The position numbers were made by a program, and so were the translations under genes. A DNA stretch of 64,000 bases, taken from the NCBI GenBank assembly GCA_944388045.1, contig CALXHG010000001.1, positions 1 to 64,000 of the forward strand, read 5' to 3'. Shown here piece after piece: positions 17,542 to 26,331 of the stretch. The notes beneath the pieces were generated by a model. The model was given only the letters and a program-made list of their open reading frames with translations, was not told the origin of the DNA and searched no databases. Source of the stretch: an uncultured Clostridia bacterium (GTDB lineage Bacteria > Bacillota > Clostridia > TANB77 > CAG-508). The stretch's first letter is position 1; every line of letters begins with the position of its first letter.

Positions 17542-18357
17542 TTATATAAATACTACATTCATTTTTCCTCTTGCTCCAAGTCCATTTATTCCTTTTTTTC
17601 CATCCCTTAATTCACTTTCGAAATCATCTATTGTTATATATTTATTTTTCTCAGTAATGGCTACATTTTTAGCAACAATTAATGGATCTATAAAATCTAT
17701 TAAAATTCTAGCAGGTGATGATGCAAAATTAGCTCCTGCTTCCATTAATGCTTCGAAATAACTTTGGCATGCACCTGCAAAAATTACTAAATCTTTTGAA
17801 CTTATTTTTTCATACTCCCTAGCATTTATTATTGTTTCTACAAAATATTTTGAATTTCTATAATTTAGTATATCTAGATAGTTAGAATTATTTTTTATCA
17901 TTCCATCATGACCTGTTATAACTAATATATCTGGATTATAAATATTTAATAATCTAAAAACTGTTTTAGATTGCCTGTTTTCTGGTATATTTTTTACAAA
18001 TGCTTTTAATCCCATTTTTTTATAAAACATATTTGATTTTTCAGCATATTTTTTGTCTCCATCTAAGTGCAAAATTTTTCCAGTATTAATAATTTCTTTT
18101 GTTCTTTTTTCATTTTTTTTATTTAATGTTGTATTTAAAATCCTTTCTTCTAATTCTTTTTCATATTTTTTAATTTCTTCTCCATTGATTAATTTTAAGT
18201 CATCTATATACGCATCAGCTTCAATTCTAATATCAATTCCTTTTAATATTGCTAATTTTTTATTATTAGGTAGTTTAATTATTTTTTTAACACAAAAAAT
18301 AACATCATTATTATACGAATTTCTTGTTACATTATCCCCTTTTTTTATTTCATTCAT
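17542..18357 (-). CDS. yabG: Sporulation-specific protease YabG
   Basis: YabG is a cysteine-type peptidase active late in sporulation; it processes spore coat proteins and, in Clostridioides, CspBA. This 271-residue copy has family motifs KILHLDGD, DILVITGHDGM, the conserved FAGACQSYFEAL block with the likely catalytic Cys, and GANFASSPARILID. Its presence indicates that the organism forms spores. The start ATG follows AGAGGAAGG. A hairpin at 17513-17543 overlaps the stop codon. Confidence 0.92.
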   Translation of the reverse strand: MNEIKKGDNVTRNSYNNDVIFCVKKIIKLPNNKKLAILKGIDIRIEADAYIDDLKLINGEEIKKYEKELEERILNTTLNKKNEKRTKEIINTGKILHLDGDKKYAEKSNMFYKKMGLKAFVKNIPENRQSKTVFRLLNIYNPDILVITGHDGMIKNNSNYLDILNYRNSKYFVETIINAREYEKISSKDLVIFAGACQSYFEALMEAGANFASSPARILIDFIDPLIVAKNVAITEKNKYITIDDFESELRDGKKGINGLGARGKMNVVFI

Positions 18358-18577
18358 TTTTTATTCCATTCCTTCCTCTAAGGTTCATAAAAATTTTTTA
18401 AATACTTCTTTTAAGTTAAAAATGTATCATTCTCTCTTTTGTTCCAAATTTAATTTAGTTATAATTTTTTATGCCCCCTACTAGAAGTTTTGTTTACATT
18501 ATAATAAGAAAACAATATTGCTTCTTTATATTAATATATGATTATTCGACAATTTTAGTTAATTAAACATAAAAATA

Positions 18578-18606
18578 TTTACTTTGATAATTTTTTATGC
18601 TATAAT
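18578..18606 (+). promoter_or_regulatory. SigA promoter for the DUF4364 gene
   Basis: TTTACT (18578-18583), 17 bases and a perfect TATAAT (18601-18606) lie 34 bases upstream of the start codon, in the divergent gap between yabG and the DUF4364 gene. Confidence 0.75.
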
Positions 18607-18639
18607 ACACGTGAAAATCTAACTTTGAGGAGGCTGTTT

Positions 18640-19188
18640 ATGGATATACAAAATAATAAAGAGTTAGCAGAAGATAAAGTTTTAATCTTATATTTATTAA
18701 ATAAGATTGATGATGGAATTAAAAATGATAATTTATATAAAATAGTTTCTAGTTCAAAAGATATTAATTATTTTTATTTTCAAGAACTTATGGCTGATTT
18801 AAAAGCTACAAATCTAGTTTGTTCTTTCACTCAAGATGAAGAAAACTTTATAAAGATTACAACAGATGGAAAAAATGCACTTGATTTAACAAAATCCCTT
18901 TTACCAGGTTTATTAAAATTAAAAGCTGATACAATTTTTAAGAAAGAAAACTCTAACATTATAGAAGAATCTTCTGTTGTTACAGAATTTATTCCTCAAG
19001 ATGAAAATAATTATACTGTAAAGTGTAAAATTGTAGAACAAAACGAAACAATTTTTGAACTTTCTGTTCATGCAGCTTCTAGAGAGAAAGCTAAACAAAT
19101 TTCTGATAATTGGAACAAAAATGCAAATAAACTTTATCCAGAAATTTTAAAATTAATTTCAAGTGAAAATATTTCATCTGAAAATTAA
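18640..19188 (+). CDS. DUF4364 winged-helix protein
   Basis: This 182-residue protein of the DUF4364 family is common in Clostridia. The N-terminal half is a winged helix (KVLILYLLNKID; YFYFQELMADLKATNLV; ITTDGKNAL) that resembles PadR/MarR-like regulators. The C-terminal half is a small domain (YTVKCKIVEQNETIFELSV) that may be the effector or dimer part. No target is known. The start at 18640 is chosen because GAGGAGG precedes it, and a good promoter lies upstream. It is followed by nth on the same strand. Confidence 0.8.
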   Translation: MDIQNNKELAEDKVLILYLLNKIDDGIKNDNLYKIVSSSKDINYFYFQELMADLKATNLVCSFTQDEENFIKITTDGKNALDLTKSLLPGLLKLKADTIFKKENSNIIEESSVVTEFIPQDENNYTVKCKIVEQNETIFELSVHAASREKAKQISDNWNKNANKLYPEILKLISSENISSEN

Positions 19189-19246
19189 TTTTTAAATTTT
19201 AGAATTACCTGTTGTTTCTCACAAAAAGAAAGGAATTTAATTTTAT

Positions 19247-19885
19247 ATGAAAAAAACAGATATTGTAAATTTTATAAATATATTAAAACAAACATACCCA
19301 GATGCAACATGTAGTCTTGATTTTAAAAATCCTTTTCAAATAACTGTTGCTGTTATGCTTTCTGCCCAATGTACAGATGAAAGAGTAAATAAAACAACAC
19401 CAGCATTATTTGAAAGATGCAAAACAATTGAAGATTTTGCAAATATTGATATTAAAGAATTAGAAGAAATTATTCACCCTTGTGGATTTTATAAAAATAA
19501 AGCAAAAAATATAAAAGAATGTGCAAAAATGGTTTTAACTAAATTTAATGGAGAAGTACCTCATACTATGGATGATCTTCTTATTCTTCCTGGTATTGGT
19601 AGAAAAAGCGCTAATGTAATTTTATTAGAAGCTTTTGGAATTGCAAAAGGAATTGCTGTTGATACACATGCAAAAAGAGTTTCTAACAGAATGGGACTTT
19701 CTTTAGAAACAGATCCAGAAAAAATTGAACAAGATTTATTAAAAATTTTTCCTAAAGAATATTTAAAAGATATAAATCATCTTTTTGTTTGGCATGGTAG
19801 AAAAACCTGTGATTCTAGAAAACCTTTATGTGATACTTGCACAGTTAAACAATTTTGTAAATATTATTTAAAAAGTTCTAATTAA
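19247..19885 (+). CDS. nth: Endonuclease III
   Basis: This is a base-excision repair glycosylase and AP lyase for oxidised pyrimidines. Its 212 residues are the normal length. It has the helix-hairpin-helix with catalytic Lys region (LPGIGRKSANVI), the catalytic Asp (VDTHAKRVSNRM) and a C-terminal 4Fe-4S binding set C-x6-C-x2-C-x5-C (CDSRKPLCDTCTVKQFC). All catalytic residues are present. It lies between the DUF4364 gene and the asparagine synthetase. Confidence 0.96.
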   Translation: MKKTDIVNFINILKQTYPDATCSLDFKNPFQITVAVMLSAQCTDERVNKTTPALFERCKTIEDFANIDIKELEEIIHPCGFYKNKAKNIKECAKMVLTKFNGEVPHTMDDLLILPGIGRKSANVILLEAFGIAKGIAVDTHAKRVSNRMGLSLETDPEKIEQDLLKIFPKEYLKDINHLFVWHGRKTCDSRKPLCDTCTVKQFCKYYLKSSN

Positions 19886-20021
19886 GAAAAATATAAAACT
19901 TTAAGGTACGCAAATTCAAAGCATAAATAAGAATAATGTCTAAATTTTCTTTAAATTCAAATATAAAGTTTTTATCTTAAAAAAATGTTTAATTTTTTAA
20001 TTTAAAGTAAATTTAATTAAT

Positions 20022-20052
20022 AATCCTTCATATATTATTTATATGGAGGATT
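20022..20052 (+). promoter_or_regulatory. Hairpin that sequesters the asparagine synthetase RBS
   Basis: AATCCTTCATATA pairs over 13 positions (one G-U) with TATATGGAGGATT around TTATT. The right arm contains the GGAGG ribosome binding site, and TTTTT follows. It could act as a translational lock or as a terminator overlapping the start region. Confidence 0.6.
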
Positions 20053-20055
20053 TTT

Positions 20056-21953
20056 ATGTGTGGAATAGTTGGTTTTGTAAATTTTGAAAAAGATATTACT
20101 AATTCAAAAAATATCTTAATTAATATGAATAATACTCTTTCTAAAAGAGGACCTGATGAAGAAGGTTATTATATTAATAATCATGTAGCATTAGCTCATA
20201 AGAGATTAATTGTAATTGACCCTGAAGGCGGAAAACAACCTATGAGTGCTTCTTCTAATCAGTCTGTTTCAATTGATAAACCTAAGACAAATATGTTAAT
20301 TAATTATAATTCAAATTTTATAATTTCCTATAATGGGCAAATTTATAATACTAATGAATTACGAAAAACTTTAGAAGAAAATGATTTTACTTTTGATACT
20401 CACTCAGATACAGAAGTATTGCTAAAAAGTTATATTTTTTATGGAAATGATGTTGTAAAACATTTAAATGGCATTTTCTCATTTGCTATTTGGAATTCTT
20501 CAAAAGAAGAACTTTTTGTTGCAAGAGACCATTTTGGAGTTAAACCATTTTTTTATACAATTATAGATAATTCCTTTATCTTCGCTTCAGAAATAAAAGC
20601 ATTATTTGAATATCCTGGTGTAGAAAAAATATTAGATTCTCAAGGAATATCCGAATTATTTGGAATTGGTCCTGCTCACACTCCACGGTACAACTATATT
20701 TAAAAATATTTTCGAATTACAACCTGCTCAATTTGCTATTTTCAATAAAAGTGGCTTTTATGTAAAAAAATATTGGAGTTTAAAAAGTGAACCACATACA
20801 GAAAATTTTGCTCAAACATGTAATCATGTAGAATTTTTATTAGAAGATTCCATTAAAAGACAATTGGTTTCAGATGTGCCTTTATGTACATTTTTATCTG
20901 GTGGCTTAGATTCAAGTATAATTACAAAATATGCTTCAGATTATTGTTATGAAAATCATTTGCCACAACTTGATACTTATTCAATTGATTATGTTGATAA
21001 TGATAAAAATTTTGTTAAAAGTGATTTTCAGCCTAATTCTGATAATTTTTATATAAATTTAATGGTAAATAAACTTCAAACTAATCATCATCCTGTTGTA
21101 ATAGACACTCCTGAATTAGCTGAAGCTTTATATGATGCAATGATTGCTCGTGATATGCCTGGAATGGCAGATGTTGATTCTTCTTTATTACTATTTTGTA
21201 AATATGTAAAACCAACAGCAACAGTTGCTCTTACAGGTGAATGTGCAGATGAAATTTTTGGTGGATATCCTTGGTTTTTCCGCGAAGATGCTTTAACAAG
21301 TGGAACATTTCCTTGGTCTATTGCAATAAATGAACGTCAGACATTGCTTAATAAAGATATCGCAAGAAAAGTAGATTTAAAAAATTATATTGATTTTAGA
21401 TATAATGAAAGCTTGAATAATGTGGAAATACTTGATATTGATTCTAAAGAAACTGCTGAAAAAAGAAAAATTTCTTATTTAACTTTGAATTGGTTTATGC
21501 AAACCCTTTTAGATAGATCTGATAGAATGGCTATGTATAATGGTTTTGAACTTCGTGTTCCTTTTTGTGATTATCGCTTAGCTCAATATGTTTGGAATAT
21601 TCCTTGGGAAATGAAAGCTCTTAATGGTAGAGAAAAAGGGCTTTTAAGATATGTTTCTCGAAAATTCTTACCTTCTGAAATTGTTGATAGAAAAAAGAGC
21701 CCTTATCCAAAAACTCATAATCCCACATATCTAGCAAAAGTAAAATCTATGCTTTCTAATATTATGTCTAAACCAAATGCTCATATCAATTCTTTGTTAA
21801 ATAAAGAATATATTATGAATATTCTCGAAACAGATGGTAAAGCTTTTACTAGACCTTGGTTTGGTCAACTTATGACTCGGACCACAACTTATGGCTTACC
21901 TTTGTCAAGTTAATATGTGGCTTGAGAAATATGAGCCAAAATTAGAGCTATAA
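20056..21953 (+). CDS. asnB: Asparagine synthetase (AsnO-like), needs two +1 shifts
   Basis: This glutamine-hydrolysing asparagine synthetase makes asparagine from aspartate, ATP and glutamine. Cys2 of MCGIVG is the amidotransferase nucleophile; SGGLDSS is the ATP pyrophosphatase loop. The sequence is close to Bacillus AsnO. The gene is split by two in-frame CGG codons. At 20686-20688 skipping C gives HTP-G-TTIFK, matching RTPGCGVFK of the family. At 21878-21880 skipping C gives GQLMT-G-PQLMAYL, matching the family C-terminus GQLMKGPQL. The joined product is 631 residues, the usual length. Without the shifts the protein stops at about 215 residues. A hairpin covers the RBS. Confidence 0.85.
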
Positions 21954-21966
21954 TTGTGTGTACATC

Positions 21967-21999
21967 AAAAGAGGTCGCAAATTGCGACCTCTTTTTTTT
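21967..21999 (+). terminator. Terminator of the asparagine synthetase gene
   Basis: GAGGTCGC and GCGACCTC pair around AAATT and are followed by eight T. It lies just after the shifted-frame stop at 21953, which supports that stop as the real gene end. On the minus strand AAAAGAGG also allows use for the convergent zinc-ribbon gene. Confidence 0.85.
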
Positions 22000-22008
22000 G
22001 AGATTGTA

Positions 22009-22248
22009 TTATCCCCACCAATCAGGAACTCTTCCTACATCCCATCCGTCTTTATCATATAATATACGATTTCTTACTGTATATGTTTTTCCATCCGGAG
22101 CTGTATAAGTTCCATTTTCGTGATCGTGAGTTTCTTCAAGATAATTTTCTTTTACTTTACGCTCATTGTGCCCATTTAGCCTTTTACCACAAAACGTACA
22201 GAAAATACTATCATCATCGATTTTCTTGCCACAATACTTGCAAAACAT
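22009..22248 (-). CDS. Small zinc-ribbon protein
   Basis: This 79-residue protein begins with a zinc ribbon, CKYCGKKIDDDSIFCTFCGK (two CxxC pairs). An acidic linker follows, and then a short beta-rich tail (GTYTAPDGKTYTVRN, ending VGRVPDWWG). No membrane segment is present, so it is probably cytoplasmic. No specific function is recognised. The start follows GGAGG. It is transcribed convergently to the asparagine synthetase. Confidence 0.75.
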   Translation of the reverse strand: MFCKYCGKKIDDDSIFCTFCGKRLNGHNERKVKENYLEETHDHENGTYTAPDGKTYTVRNRILYDKDGWDVGRVPDWWG

Positions 22249-22386
22249 ATTTTTTCCTCCTAGTCAATTGGCTTTCTAATTAAGTTTATTTACTGCATCT
22301 ATTTAAACTGCTCTTAAATTAGAACAGGGATTTTCAAAAAAATATATTTCTATATTAGCATATTTTTTATTTTTGTCAATTTTGTA

Positions 22387-23592
22387 TTAATTCATATAGT
22401 CTCTTAATTTCTTGCTTCTGCTTGGATGGCGAAGTTTCCTTAATGCTTTTGCTTCAATTTGACGTATTCTTTCTCTTGTTACATCAAATTCTTTTCCAAC
22501 TTCTTCTAGTGTTCTTGCCTTTCCATCATCTAGTCCAAATCTTAATCTTAATACTTTTGCTTCTCTAGGTGTTAAGGTTTTCATAACTTCATTTAGCTGT
22601 TCTCTTAGTAATGTATATGAAGCAGCATCTTGTGGTGCTGGTGAATCTTCGTCTTGTATAAAGTCACCTAGGTGGCTATCATCTTCTTCTCCTATTGGTG
22701 TTTCTAGTGATACAGGGTCTTGTGCTATTTTTTGGATTTCCATTACTTTTTCAACAGACATGTCCATTTCTTGAGCAATTTCTTCTATTGTTGGTTCTCT
22801 TCCAAATTGTTGTAATAAATGTCTTGATGTTCTTATTAATCTATTAATTGTTTCTACCATATGAACTGGAATTCTAATTGTACGTGCTTGGTCTGCTATT
22901 GCTCTTGTTATAGCTTGTCTTATCCACCATGTTGCATAAGTACTGAATTTAAATCCTTTAGTATAATCAAATTTTTCTACTGCTTTTATTAATCCCATGT
23001 TTCCTTCTTGTATTAAGTCTAAAAATAACATTCCTCTTCCAACATATTTTTTTGCAATACTTACTACTAATCTTAAATTTGCTTCTGCTAGTTCTTGTTT
23101 TGCTTCTTCATCTCCATCTAGAATTCTTTTGGCTAATTCTAGTTCTTTATCATAAGATAATAGTGGAATCTTACCAATTTCTCTTAAATACATTCTTACA
23201 GGATCATCTACACTTATTCCTTCATAATTTGTATCTGTTATTTCGTCTAATTTTAAATCTTCAACTTCTTTTAAATCATCTATGTCTGGTTCTTCTTCAA
23301 AGTCGTCATTTAAAAGACTTACACCCATTTCTTCAAAAGCATCAAAAACTTTGTCAATTTGTTCTGGATTTGTGTTTTCTAATTCTTTTGCTAATTCCCC
23401 ATATGTTATTTTTCCAGATTCTTTAACTTTTTTTACTATATCTTGAACTTTTTCATTTTCAGTTTTCTCATTTTCTGTTTTATTATTTTCTTTTAAGTCT
23501 TCTTTTTTATTTTCTGTATTTTCGTTTTCTTTTATTTTAATTTCTTTTAATTCCTCTTTATTTTCTGTTTTTTCTTTAATTTCTTTATCCAC
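22387..23592 (-). CDS. rpoD: Primary sigma factor SigA
   Basis: This is the housekeeping RNA polymerase sigma factor, 401 residues. A Lys/Glu-rich N-terminus precedes region 1.2 ([18 protein letters not shown]), region 2 ([34 protein letters not shown]), region 3 (EIAQEMDM) and region 4 ([30 protein letters not shown]). All promoter-contact motifs are intact. It follows dnaG by 12 bases, the conserved dnaG-rpoD order of Firmicutes. The first 60 residues are unusually low in complexity. Confidence 0.97.
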   Translation of the reverse strand: MDKEIKEKTENKEELKEIKIKENENTENKKEDLKENNKTENEKTENEKVQDIVKKVKESGKITYGELAKELENTNPEQIDKVFDAFEEMGVSLLNDDFEEEPDIDDLKEVEDLKLDEITDTNYEGISVDDPVRMYLREIGKIPLLSYDKELELAKRILDGDEEAKQELAEANLRLVVSIAKKYVGRGMLFLDLIQEGNMGLIKAVEKFDYTKGFKFSTYATWWIRQAITRAIADQARTIRIPVHMVETINRLIRTSRHLLQQFGREPTIEEIAQEMDMSVEKVMEIQKIAQDPVSLETPIGEEDDSHLGDFIQDEDSPAPQDAASYTLLREQLNEVMKTLTPREAKVLRLRFGLDDGKARTLEEVGKEFDVTRERIRQIEAKALRKLRHPSRSKKLRDYMN

Positions 23593-23604
23593 GAAAATTC
23601 ACCC

Positions 23605-25395
23605 CTACTTAATTTTAGCTAGTGTAATTATTATATTACTTAGCTCTTTACTTAATTTCTTTTTTGTTTCTGCATCTTGTTCTGTTTCTAATTCTTTTAA
23701 AATATGTGTTTTTTTATTTTCTAATCTTTCTCTTTCGTATTTTGATAATATGTCATCAACTGCTTTTTCTATATTTTCTATTCCATAATCTGTTGCCATT
23801 ACTTTTGTTATATGATTTTGTGTTTGTTCATCAAATTCATCTATAAGTTTATTTACATTTACATCTTGATTTTCTAATTCTTTATATAATTTTATTGCAA
23901 TTTTTTTATTTGTTTCATCTTTAAAATCTTCTGGTGTTATTTTTTCTTTAATTTTTTGAAATATTTTTTCATTTGCATCTAATAGTAGAGCAATAATTGT
24001 ATCTTCTCTTCTTTTTAAGTCTATATCAACATCTTTTTCTTCTTTTTCATTTTTTTTAACAACTGGATTTTTGACTGTTTTACTTTGCAATAAATTTTCT
24101 GTTTTTGATGATGTATATATTAATTTGTTTACTTCTGCATATATAGCTTCTTTGGAAATTTGGTAATTACTTGCAATTTTATCTATGTAAATTTCTCTTT
24201 CCATTGTATTATCTACTTTTGCTAAAATTTTAGCAATTTCATTTAAAAATTTTATTTTATCTGAAGCATTTTCTAAATTTATATTTTTGCTTAAATTTTT
24301 TACCTTAAATTCCACCAATGATATAGCATTATCCATTGCAAGTTTAAATCTTCCTTCTCCAAATTTTAGTACAAATTCATCTGGGTCTTTTGCTCCCTCT
24401 ATTTGTAATACTCTCATATCACAACCCATTTTTTGTAATATTTCCATAGATCTTGCAACTGCAGTTTGTCCTGCTCCATCAGCATCAAATCCTAAAATTA
24501 CTTGCTCTGTACTTTTCCTTAATAACCATCCTTGTTGCTCTGTTAATGCTGTTCCTAATGCTGCTACTACATTCGTAATTCCTCTTTGATATAAAGAAAT
24601 TGCATCCATATACCCTTCAACGATTAATAGTTTTTTACTACAGTCTTTTTTGGCAACATTTAATCCAAATAAGTGTCTTCCCTTACTATATACCACATTT
24701 TCTGGTGAGTTTATGTATTTTGGCTTTGAGTCATCTAATACTCTTCCTCCAAATGCAATTACTCTTCCTCTTACATCACATATAGGTATCATAAACCTAT
24801 TTCTATACATGTCTATGAACTGACCTCTATCATTTTTAATTACTAGTCCTGATTCTAATATTTCTTTTTCTCCAAACCCTTGATTTTTTAATGATTTATA
24901 CAGTTCATCATATTTTCCCGAAAAACCTATTTTAAATGTTTCTAATGTGTTTTGTGTTAATTTTCTCTTTTTTACATATTCTTGTGCATTTTTAGCTGTT
25001 GGTTTATATAAATTTTGATGATAAAATTCTGCTGTAAATTGATTTATTTTGTAAATTTTTGCTTTTAGTTCTTCTTTTCTATCTTCTTCTGGATTTTCAA
25101 TTTTTGGTAATTGTATGTTTGCTTTTTCTGCTAGTTGTTCTATTGCATCTTTAAATCCTATTCCTTCAATTTTCATTAAGAATGTATAAATATTACCTCC
25201 AACTCCACATCCAAAACAATGAAAAATTTGCCTTTCTGGTGATACAGAAAAAGATGGAGATTTTTCATTATGAAAAGGACATAATCCAAAATAGTTTCTC
25301 CCTTTTCGAGTTAAATGTACGTATTGTGAGATGATATCTACTATGTCATTGTTCTGTCTTACTTGCTCTATTATTTCTTCACTATATCGTGCCAC
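23605..25395 (-). CDS. dnaG: DNA primase
   Basis: This primase synthesises RNA primers at the replication fork. The N-terminal zinc domain (CPFHNEKSPSF, FHCFGCG) is followed by the RNA polymerase domain with TOPRIM motifs (LIVEGYMDAI, LGFDADGAG, ALGTAL), and then a C-terminal helicase-binding region rich in Lys and Glu. It has about 596 residues. The GTG at 25395 (giving ARYSEEIIEQV) is preferred over the TTG at 25404, because GGAG lies nine bases before it. It is co-transcribed with rpoD. Confidence 0.96.
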   Translation of the reverse strand: MARYSEEIIEQVRQNNDIVDIISQYVHLTRKGRNYFGLCPFHNEKSPSFSVSPERQIFHCFGCGVGGNIYTFLMKIEGIGFKDAIEQLAEKANIQLPKIENPEEDRKEELKAKIYKINQFTAEFYHQNLYKPTAKNAQEYVKKRKLTQNTLETFKIGFSGKYDELYKSLKNQGFGEKEILESGLVIKNDRGQFIDMYRNRFMIPICDVRGRVIAFGGRVLDDSKPKYINSPENVVYSKGRHLFGLNVAKKDCSKKLLIVEGYMDAISLYQRGITNVVAALGTALTEQQGWLLRKSTEQVILGFDADGAGQTAVARSMEILQKMGCDMRVLQIEGAKDPDEFVLKFGEGRFKLAMDNAISLVEFKVKNLSKNINLENASDKIKFLNEIAKILAKVDNTMEREIYIDKIASNYQISKEAIYAEVNKLIYTSSKTENLLQSKTVKNPVVKKNEKEEKDVDIDLKRREDTIIALLLDANEKIFQKIKEKITPEDFKDETNKKIAIKLYKELENQDVNVNKLIDEFDEQTQNHITKVMATDYGIENIEKAVDDILSKYERERLENKKTHILKELETEQDAETKKKLSKELSNIIITLAKIK

Positions 25396-25506
25396 TTTCC
25401 TCAACTCCTATATTACTTTTTCATACATATATATTATTCGACGTATTTTACATAATTCCCTCTTTTTTTCAAAATTTTTTTATTTTTTTCTTTTTATATT
25501 AACTTT

Positions 25507-25632
25507 ACGAACAATAACGCGGACTTTATAATGTTATAAACATATAAAATGTCTAAAAAAAGTCCGCTATTGTTGTTGTATAGGAAAATTTAAGTTTTTC
25601 CTATACAAGAAAAGAGCTTCGCTCAAAATTTT
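25507..25632. repeat. Palindromic oriT-like element, copy 1 (solo)
   Basis: An imperfect palindrome runs from GAACAATAACGCGGACTTTA to AAAGTCCGCTATTGTT, with an asymmetric centre containing ATGTTATAAACATATAAAATGTCTA. It is followed by a second hairpin (GTATAGGAAAA...TTTTCCTATAC) and a GAGC-TTC-GCTC hairpin. About 80 percent of the palindrome matches 54892-54960, which lies directly before a truncated relaxase gene. Here there is no relaxase. The last hairpin may also terminate the small gene at 25634-25774. Confidence 0.65.
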
Positions 25633-25633
25633 T

Positions 25634-25774
25634 CTACATTATTCCCATCTTTTTTGCAAATCTTTTTCCTTTTTTAGCTAATTTATTTGTATCCATCATG
25701 GAAGTATCTTTAACCATCATTAAAACTCCTGTTGTTATTAATCCACCAATTACTAAACCTTTAACAAATTTCAT
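25634..25774 (-). CDS. Small YtxH-like membrane protein (46 aa)
   Basis: This 46-residue peptide has an N-terminal glycine-rich hydrophobic helix (MKFVKGLVIGGLITTGVLMM) followed by a Lys-rich amphipathic tail (LAKKGKRFAKKMGIM). The ATG is preceded by AAAGGAATGTGAG. The pattern resembles short YtxH-like proteins of Clostridia, with one membrane segment and a basic cytoplasmic tail. No function is known. It lies downstream of the gap containing copy B of the nested repeat, and a hairpin follows it. Confidence 0.6.
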   Translation of the reverse strand: MKFVKGLVIGGLITTGVLMMVKDTSMMDTNKLAKKGKRFAKKMGIM

Positions 25775-25937
25775 ATTTTCTCACATTCCTTTCATTATTT
25801 TATAATTCTTATAGAACCATTTTTATTATTTCTCATTTTTCATCTTTTATGTAATATTTATAACTGAAAATTTTTTTAAAATATTTGTCAGAAAAACACT
25901 TTTGGTTCCAATAACTATACTCACTATTATAATTTGG

Positions 25938-26144
25938 TAAGAAATTTTGATATATTAATAATAAATAAATTTTGAATACGATTGGAGGAAATTTAGAATT
26001 TCTTAAATTAATTTTATGGAAAATGTTCGCGTCGAGCGCAGCGAGGACTAAGTGAAAGGGCGCCATAAAATTATTTTAGAAATTCTTATATTTTCGTATT
26101 GAGTCGAAAAATTTATGCAATTATTAATATATCAAAATTTCCTA
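25938..26144. repeat. Palindrome-nested structured repeat, copy B
   Basis: The outer arms, beginning TAAGAAATTTTGATATATTA, are inverted at 26120-26144. The inner arms are 25995-26019 and 26063-26086. The core, about 26019-26062, has AATGTTCGCG, TCGAG, GCGAG and AGTGAAAGGG, the same signals in the same order as the core at 12201-12246. The outer part equals the short element at 12723-12850, so the inner hairpin-core looks inserted into, or lost from, that shell. It fills most of the 557-base gap upstream of leuS. No T-box signature was found in the leuS leader. Confidence 0.75.
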
Positions 26145-26331
26145 CTTAACATTAGCTAATAACTAATAAAATTTCTCCATTCCATTGACTTTTAAGGATT
26201 TTGCTAGTATAATTTTTATATTAAAATAAATTCATATATTTATATAAGCTTATAATCTACTTTTTAAAATTTAATAATAGATTAGTTATTGTACAAAAAG
26301 CAAAATATAAATAATTAGAACGGAGGTCATC

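Noticed and set aside
25833..26066. 77-aa ORF
   Set aside because: It runs through the inner hairpin and core of the nested repeat, lacks an RBS and resembles no protein.
26145..26331. T-box or other amino-acid riboswitch before leuS
   Set aside because: No T-box sequence, specifier stem or antiterminator could be found; the leader is short and mostly taken by copy B of the repeat.
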